Assembly: GCA_040757455.1 (NCBI GenBank)
Contig: JBFLXE010000087.1
Location: forward strand, 1 to 11,181
DNA: 11,181 bases
Source of the DNA: Kmv42 sp040757455
GTDB taxonomy: Bacteria; Nitrospirota; Thermodesulfovibrionia; Thermodesulfovibrionales; SM23-35
Direction of reading: 5' to 3'
The translations under genes and the position numbers were made by a program. This document shows positions 6,377-11,181 of the stretch, piece after piece; position 1 is the first letter of the stretch, and each line of letters begins with the position of its first letter. A model generated the notes under the pieces. The model searched no databases and was not told the origin of the DNA. It saw only the letters and a program-made list of their open reading frames with translations.

Positions 6377-6406
6377 TTGTCTATAAGATTGTACTATTGT
6401 TATAAA
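6377..6406 (+). promoter_or_regulatory. possible promoter for the AttH-like gene
   Basis: TTGTCT (6377-6382) and TATAAA (6401-6406) are separated by 18 bp. Transcription from here would give a leader of about 135 bases before the ATG at 6548, and that leader contains the hairpin at 6470-6491. The rest of the 6297-6547 gap shows no coding potential. Confidence 0.4.
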
Positions 6407-6469
6407 AGGTGAAACTCAAAGTTCAGAATAATACTCTATGGCAATTGTAGCTCGTGAGCTATTACTTAT

Positions 6470-6491
6470 GGCCGCATGGATAACTGCGGCC
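6470..6491 (+). other. hairpin in the leader of the AttH-like gene
   Basis: GGCCGCA (6470-6476) and TGCGGCC (6485-6491) form a perfect 7-bp GC-rich stem with the 8-base loop TGGATAAC. No T-run follows, so it is not a standard terminator. It may be part of a structured leader. It matches no riboswitch consensus that I recognise. Confidence 0.5.
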
Positions 6492-6535
6492 GGTTGAAGG
6501 ACACTGCCCTAATCACGTGCTGCGTAATTGATTTT

Positions 6536-6541
6536 GAGAGG
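6536..6541 (+). promoter_or_regulatory. ribosome binding site GAGAGG of the AttH-like gene
   Basis: GAGAGG lies six bases before the ATG at 6548. It is one of the few strong Shine-Dalgarno sequences in the window and fixes this start, which also begins a clean signal peptide. Confidence 0.75.
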
Positions 6542-6547
6542 TAGCTA

Positions 6548-7591
6548 ATGAAAAAAATACTGCTATTTTTCTTCCTTTTTTCATCATCTCCTGCCTTTTC
6601 TCAGGAATTCTTAGATGTGATACCACACTATCAGGTTAAATTCCCTCAAGACTTTTATTATAAAGAAGACTATAGAGTTCAATGGTGGTATTTCACAGGG
6701 CACCTGTTTGATCAGGCCGGCAGAGCATTCGGGTATGAGCTAACGTTCTTTGTTGTGAATGTTCAGCAGAGGGATTACAAATCGGAGTTTGGCGTCAACT
6801 CAATCTTTATTTCACACTTTGCGATTTCGGATGTGATCGGGAATAAATTTTATTTCAGCGATAAAGCGGATGCAGGGGTTTACGACTTTGCGGGCGCAGC
6901 GGATGACAAACTCAGGGTCTGGATCTCGGAAAATATTCTTGAGGGAGATATGAAAGAAATGCATATTCGTGCTTCGGATGAAGAAAAAGCTATCGATCTG
7001 CGATTAATGCCAACAAAGCCCATCGTACTGAACGGCGATAGTGGATATTCAAGAAAGTCAGAGCAGTCACCATTCGTCGCCTCCATATATTTTTCGTATA
7101 CAAATGTTAAGACAACAGGCAACCTGAAGATAGGTAATAAGACATTCAAAGTAACCGGCAAAAGCTGGTTCGATAGGGAGATTTCATCGAGGGAACTGGC
7201 TGAGAATCAGGCGGGATGGGACTGGTTTGCGATACAGCTTGACGATGAAAAGGAAATGATGTTGTATCTTTTGCGGAATAAAGACGGTTCGACTGACAGG
7301 TATTCCTCAGGAACTTTCATTTATGCTGATGGTTCCTATCGGCATCTGTCACTAAACGATTTTGATATCAAAGTTCTGTCCTTCTACAAATCCAGAAAAA
7401 CGTATGCTCGGTATCCTTCTAAATGGGAGATACGCGTTCCGTCAGAGAATATTCGTCTCATAATAACACCGCTCATTGAGGATCAGGAATTCATGGCATA
7501 TGGAACAACACGAAATTATTACTGGGAAGGTGCCTGTAATGTTGAAGGCACTGCAAAAGGCAGGGCTTATGTGGAGATGACAGGATATTGA
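6548..7591 (+). CDS. exported lipocalin-like AttH/CrtC-fold protein
   Basis: The product has 347 residues with a signal peptide (MKK, hydrophobic 4-12, cleavage expected after Ala-Phe-Ser18) and no lipobox cysteine, so it should be a soluble periplasmic protein. It shows the AttH family hallmarks: VQWWYFTGHL (44-53), the repeat-domain entry GKSWFDREISS (204-214), GWDWFAIQLDD (223-233), RYPSKWEI, YYWEGA (324-329) and the final YVEMTGY. The family (COG5621, related to carotenoid 1,2-hydratase CrtC) has two lipocalin-like barrels and is often labelled predicted secreted hydrolase. No reaction is established for most members. It precedes an ABC ATPase and an FtsX-type permease in the order seen for AttEFGH-type systems, which implies it receives, carries or modifies a hydrophobic substrate moved by the transporter. 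The ligand is unknown. Confidence 0.88.
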   Translation: MKKILLFFFLFSSSPAFSQEFLDVIPHYQVKFPQDFYYKEDYRVQWWYFTGHLFDQAGRAFGYELTFFVVNVQQRDYKSEFGVNSIFISHFAISDVIGNKFYFSDKADAGVYDFAGAADDKLRVWISENILEGDMKEMHIRASDEEKAIDLRLMPTKPIVLNGDSGYSRKSEQSPFVASIYFSYTNVKTTGNLKIGNKTFKVTGKSWFDREISSRELAENQAGWDWFAIQLDDEKEMMLYLLRNKDGSTDRYSSGTFIYADGSYRHLSLNDFDIKVLSFYKSRKTYARYPSKWEIRVPSENIRLIITPLIEDQEFMAYGTTRNYYWEGACNVEGTAKGRAYVEMTGY

Positions 7592-7638
7592 ATATCTCAT
7601 TAAGGTTTAAGATCATAAGTTTGAAAACATTAATTATG

Positions 7639-7721
7639 AAATCCCTCCTGACCTCTCCGCCTCAGGCGGACCAAAGGGAGGTATTGTTCCCCTCTTTAGA
7701 AAAGAGGGGAAGGGGAGATTT
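7639..7721. repeat. interspersed palindromic C/G-tract repeat (intergenic copy)
   Basis: The 83-bp element begins AAATCCCTCC (7639-7648) and ends GGGGAGATTT (7712-7721), which are inverted copies of each other with two mismatches. Inside are CCGCC-TCA-GGCGG (7658-7670) and a perfect hairpin CCCCTCTTT, loop AGA, AAAGAGGGG (7689-7709). That is the same 9-bp stem and 3-base loop design as the hairpin at 1289-1309 in the dehydrogenase gene. It lies in the 200-bp gap between the AttH-like gene and the ABC ATPase gene. With the five T's at 7719-7723 it might also act as a partial terminator. No other feature is seen in 7592-7792. Confidence 0.75.
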
Positions 7722-7792
7722 TTCAATAATGATGCCTTACTTATGAACTCCTTAGTAATATTCTGCCTGAGCAGAGTAGAATAACTGTAAAC

Positions 7793-8437
7793 ATGATAGA
7801 ACTCGAGAACGTCGAAAAATATTACGGAAATCACAGGGTTCTTAAAGGTATAAACCTGAAGGTAACGAAGGGTGATTTCTTGTCGGTTATGGGCAGTTCG
7901 GGTTCCGGGAAATCGACCCTCTTGAATCTGATTGGGGGCATGGACAGACCCGAGAAGGGACGGATATTTATTGATAATGCAGAAATTTCGGCTTATACGG
8001 ATGAGCAGCTTACGCTTTACAGGCGCAAAGAGATTGGTTTCATCTTCCAGTTTTTCAATCTTCTGCCGAACATTACGGTTTTTGAGAATATATCATTACC
8101 TTTACTCCTGAATGGCATGGTGGACGATAAAAGAGTTTATGAGTTTATAAGGCGAGTCGGCCTCACAGGTAAAGAACATGAATATCCTTACAGACTCTCG
8201 GGCGGAGAGCAGCAGAGGATTGCGATTGCGAGAGCTTTGATTCATGATCCTGCGATCATCCTGGCAGACGAACCTACGGGAAGTCTGGACAGCGAGACGG
8301 GTACGATAATAATGGAACTGATCGAACAGCTGGCGAAAGAAACAAGGAAAACGGTCATTCTGGTGACTCACGAATCATACATTGCCGGATATGCAAAGAG
8401 AACAGTGAGGATAAAGGATGGTGTGATAATAGAATAG
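7793..8437 (+). CDS. LolD/MacB-type ABC transporter ATP-binding protein
   Basis: The 214-residue product is a complete ABC ATPase. It has Walker A GSSGSGKS (34-41), Q-loop Gln86 in FIFQFFNLLP, signature LSGGEQ (135-140), Walker B IILADEPTGSLD (155-166) and switch His183 (VTHES). The FQFFNLLP and DEPTGSLD wording is typical of the LolD/MacB/FtsE subgroup, which powers mechanotransmission-type export (lipoproteins, lipids, peptides) rather than classical pore transport. It ends four bases before the permease gene, so the two form one transporter. It corresponds to AttE in AttEFGH systems. No convincing ribosome site precedes the ATG at 7793, but the start matches the family (MIELENVEKYY). Confidence 0.95.
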   Translation: MIELENVEKYYGNHRVLKGINLKVTKGDFLSVMGSSGSGKSTLLNLIGGMDRPEKGRIFIDNAEISAYTDEQLTLYRRKEIGFIFQFFNLLPNITVFENISLPLLLNGMVDDKRVYEFIRRVGLTGKEHEYPYRLSGGEQQRIAIARALIHDPAIILADEPTGSLDSETGTIIMELIEQLAKETRKTVILVTHESYIAGYAKRTVRIKDGVIIE

Positions 8438-8441
8438 ACTC

Positions 8442-10982
8442 ATGAATAAAAATTTTTTAAAACTGATAAAACTTTTGGTATTCAAGAACATCCGGCAGGA
8501 AAAATTCCTCACTGTCCTATCAGTAATAGGAGTTGCGCTTGGAATAGGGCTTTTTGTTGGTGTGAAAGTGGCTTCTGACCGGGCAATCTCTTCTTTTGAG
8601 TCGGACATCAAAGGAATAAGCCCCCTTGCCAATTATGAAGTCTTTGATATTTCGGGCATAGATTTCGATGAGCGGATATTCAATGACATCCGAAACCTGG
8701 AAGAAAACAGCTTTCCGGTACTTAAGACTTTTGGCTATGTTCCCGAACTCAAAGAGACGATAGATCTGAACGGCATTTATACCATCAGAAATCTTGATTT
8801 TCTCGCCTCATCCCGCGACAGGAGAATCGACATCGAAAAATTTTTCAGGATGCTCAATGGGGTTCTGATTACGAAAGATTTTGCCAAAAAATATTCTCTC
8901 ACTAAAGGTGACACATTTAGACCCTTAATTTATGACAGAGAATATGCCCTGAAAGTTGTCGAGGTGATTGAATCAAAATCCCTTCTTATGAATTCGGTAG
9001 TCATGGATATAGGAAATTTCCAGGAATTTTTCGGCAAAGAAGGACATCTTACGAGGATTGATATCAAGACGGATGAGAAGACAGCGGGTGAGATACATGC
9101 AGTACTTCCTTCAAATCTCAGGATCGAAAAAAAGGAAGAAATAATCAGAAACCAGAAAGGTCTTATCGCATCCTTTCGATACAACCTCCAATTTGTAAGC
9201 CTGATCGCAATCCTGGTCGGAATATATCTTCTTTATAACACCGTCTTTATCTCGGTTGTCAAAAGGAGAGCGGAGATTGGCATCCTGAGAAGTCTCGGAG
9301 CAGACAAGAAGACAATCGTGATGCTCTTTACTCTCCAGGGATTGATCCTGGGCCTCGTCGGTTCGTTTCTGGGAATTTTTTTGGGACAGGCGGCAGCATA
9401 CTTTTCTGTCATTGCGGTCGAAAAGACGCTATCCACGATGTATACGACAATACCAATATCTGATTATCTGATATCAGGACGTGATGCGATTATTGCGTTC
9501 ATCCTTGGTGCATGCGTTTCACTTGTTGCATCTGCCGTCCCATCCTATGAAGCCTCAAAAATCAGGCCAAATGAGACGGCGAGGGAGGGCTCGTTCGAAG
9601 GAAGATACAAAGGATATCAGAAAATCTTTACTCTTTCGGGTGTAGCATTTATCTTTGCAGGAACAGTTTCATCCTACCTGGATTATGTTTACTTACCACT
9701 CGAATTCCCTGTCCTGGCTTATCTGGGAATTCTTTTCATTATCTGCGGTTTTACGCTCCTGTCGCCTTTCTATCTTCTGATCTTTTTGCGGGTCATAAGA
9801 AGGACGTTGGAAAAAATGTTCGGAGCCATAGGAAAGATAACAGCCGGAGACATGAACGGAAATGTCTACAGATTTTCCATCGCCCTGATGAGTGTGGCGA
9901 TCAGCAGTGCACTAATAATCGCTCTTTTTATTCTCATTTTCTCCTTGAGGGGCTCGGTCAAAGGATGGATCAATCAATACATCGTGGCGGATGTTTATAT
10001 AAAACCTGCCTCCTGCAAATCTAACTATTGTTTTTATCCAATGTCGGAAGACGTGGTTCAAATAGTCGAGAGCTATCCTGAAATTGCTGGGGTCGATAAA
10101 TTCAGAGCATTGCATCTAGACTTTTTTGGAAGAAAGGTCATAGCGGGATTCGCCGACATTAAGGTCAAAAGAAAATACTCGAGAAAGATGTACTTTGAAA
10201 AAGAATATGATGAGACATTAGGGGAAATGGAAGGTGAAGAGAAGGTTGCAGGGATTTCAGAGTACCTGAGTACAAAATACGGTCTCGAAGAAGGTGATAT
10301 CATCGAGTTGGAGACACCAGCCGGCAAGGCCGCCTTTCGCATCAATGACGTATCCTCAAGCTATTCCACCACTTCGGGTTTCGTATACATAGACCGCAAA
10401 TGGTTGAAAAGACTATGGGGGCTGGACGATACAACTCAATTCAGTGCCTACGTGAAAGAAGGTGTCAATGTGAACCAGTTCATTCGCAAACTGAAAGATA
10501 GACTTTTAGCGCATTATTCCCTTGAAATTATGGACAATCAGGAATTGCGACAAAAGATAATGGATATCTTCAACAAGAGTTTTGCGATAACATATGCCAT
10601 CGAGTTGATATCGATAATTGTTTCACTTATAGGCGTGATCAATACGCTCCTGGCGTTTGTTTTCGAGAGAAAAAGGGAGATAAGCATATTCAGGTATCTG
10701 GGTGGATCATGGGATCAGATTCGACAAAATCTTATCCTTTCCGCGGGAATAGTGGGGATTACGGGAATCGTTTTGGGATCATTACTCGGGCCGCTCATGA
10801 GCGTGATCTTTATGAACGTCGTAAACAAGATTTCTTTCGGATGGGAAATACACTTCAAAATGCCGTTCTTTTATCTCTCGGTAGTGATGATAGTGCTCTT
10901 TCTCACGACGCTGTGGGCGGGTATCTTGCCCGGGAAAGTGGCCAGAAAAATCGACCCGAAGAGATTTATTAGTTTCGAGTGA
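8442..10982 (+). CDS. FtsX/MacB-type ABC transporter permease, two FtsX domains
   Basis: The 846-residue inner-membrane protein has about ten predicted helices: 24-43, 250-272, 293-318, 349-368, 396-412, 424-449, 477-501, 719-741, 763-792 and 808-829. Two periplasmic domains (about 44-249 and 502-718) precede the two FtsX domains. Each FtsX domain has its coupling-helix motif, VKRRAEIGILRSLGA (272-286) and FERKREISIFRYLGG (741-755). The protein therefore looks like a single-chain version of the two permeases (AttF plus AttG, or LolC plus LolE) with two extra central helices, a layout known for large COG0577-type permeases. The second periplasmic domain starts with a close cysteine pair, Cys525 and Cys530 (CKSNYC), which could form a disulfide. 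Translation probably couples to the ATPase gene four bases upstream. The substrate is unknown, but hydrophobic cargo passed to the AttH-like protein is the natural guess. Confidence 0.93.
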   Translation: MNKNFLKLIKLLVFKNIRQEKFLTVLSVIGVALGIGLFVGVKVASDRAISSFESDIKGISPLANYEVFDISGIDFDERIFNDIRNLEENSFPVLKTFGYVPELKETIDLNGIYTIRNLDFLASSRDRRIDIEKFFRMLNGVLITKDFAKKYSLTKGDTFRPLIYDREYALKVVEVIESKSLLMNSVVMDIGNFQEFFGKEGHLTRIDIKTDEKTAGEIHAVLPSNLRIEKKEEIIRNQKGLIASFRYNLQFVSLIAILVGIYLLYNTVFISVVKRRAEIGILRSLGADKKTIVMLFTLQGLILGLVGSFLGIFLGQAAAYFSVIAVEKTLSTMYTTIPISDYLISGRDAIIAFILGACVSLVASAVPSYEASKIRPNETAREGSFEGRYKGYQKIFTLSGVAFIFAGTVSSYLDYVYLPLEFPVLAYLGILFIICGFTLLSPFYLLIFLRVIRRTLEKMFGAIGKITAGDMNGNVYRFSIALMSVAISSALIIALFILIFSLRGSVKGWINQYIVADVYIKPASCKSNYCFYPMSEDVVQIVESYPEIAGVDKFRALHLDFFGRKVIAGFADIKVKRKYSRKMYFEKEYDETLGEMEGEEKVAGISEYLSTKYGLEEGDIIELETPAGKAAFRINDVSSSYSTTSGFVYIDRKWLKRLWGLDDTTQFSAYVKEGVNVNQFIRKLKDRLLAHYSLEIMDNQELRQKIMDIFNKSFAITYAIELISIIVSLIGVINTLLAFVFERKREISIFRYLGGSWDQIRQNLILSAGIVGITGIVLGSLLGPLMSVIFMNVVNKISFGWEIHFKMPFFYLSVVMIVLFLTTLWAGILPGKVARKIDPKRFISFE

Positions 10983-11128
10983 GCTGCTTTTGTGGTCTCT
11001 GTGAAGTGTTAATAGTTGGGGGTCTTAGATCATGAGATATCTTCCGGTATTTGCTCATAAGGCTGTTCAATAACAGACAATATTTTTAGGAATAAGGGAC
11101 AACACAAAAAAGAATAAAAGCAAACGAT

Positions 11129-11181
11129 ATGAAAGCAGCAGTTACATTACATAATTATCTCACAGAAAATAAGCATTTTTA
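11129..11181 (+). CDS. possible start of a gene cut by the window edge
   Basis: An ATG at 11129 opens MKAAVTLHNYLTENKHF and continues to the end of the window without a stop. Only 17 complete codons are visible, there is no clear ribosome binding site, and the sequence is not recognised. The stretch 10983-11128 before it holds no coding sequence or clear terminator that I can see. A weak TTGCTC/GACAAT pair (11051-11081, spacing 19) might be a promoter. Confidence 0.25.
   Translation, partial: MKAAVTLHNYLTENKHF

Noticed and set aside
6470..6491. Rho-independent terminator
   Set aside because: There is a perfect stem but no T-run follows, and it lies upstream of a gene rather than after one.

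Overview
The window looks like a stretch of chromosome from a Gram-negative (diderm), probably anaerobic or deep-branching bacterium of moderate GC content. The evidence is a LolD/MacB-type exporter with an exported AttH-like partner, a RarA-MutS2 gene pair, and C-rich/G-rich palindromic interspersed repeats. From memory such repeats are frequent in Nitrospirota and former Deltaproteobacteria, but the taxonomic guess is inference and was not tested.

Layout. (1) 1-442: a decayed, non-coding left edge. It holds a broken MNT-type nucleotidyltransferase (antitoxin-like) on the plus strand, preceded by a short direct repeat. (2) 439-2354, minus strand: a three-gene cluster read right to left. It comprises a small three-helix membrane protein, a zinc-dependent medium-chain alcohol dehydrogenase, and a short GHKL/HATPase protein that looks C-terminally truncated. 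The first two genes are separated by one base (TAA-G-TTG), and the last two overlap by 17 bases. (3) 2448-2687, plus strand: a small Cys-rich NifU-C-like protein, divergent from the membrane-protein gene. (4) 2692-6296, minus strand: rarA followed five bases later by mutS2, two DNA/ribosome-maintenance ATPases that probably share a transcript. (5) 6548-10982, plus strand: an exported AttH/CrtC-fold protein, a LolD/MacB-like ABC ATPase, and an 846-residue FtsX-type permease. Together these form a predicted AttEFGH-like envelope export module. (6) 10983-11181: a short intergenic stretch and possibly the start of another gene.

The most unusual feature is inside the alcohol dehydrogenase gene. 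About 190 bp of palindromic, C/G-tract repeat sequence (1276-1465) sits in the middle of the Rossmann domain without breaking the frame and encodes about 64 extra low-complexity residues. Its core is a small tandem array whose units are 27, 24 and 27 bp, all multiples of three. A related non-coding repeat lies at 7639-7721 between the attH-like gene and the ABC ATPase gene, with the same terminal motif and the same hairpin design (9-bp stem, 3-nt loop). This resembles the Rickettsia palindromic element situation, where a dispersed repeat contributes protein sequence.

No tRNA, rRNA, CRISPR array, transposase or replication origin was recognised.
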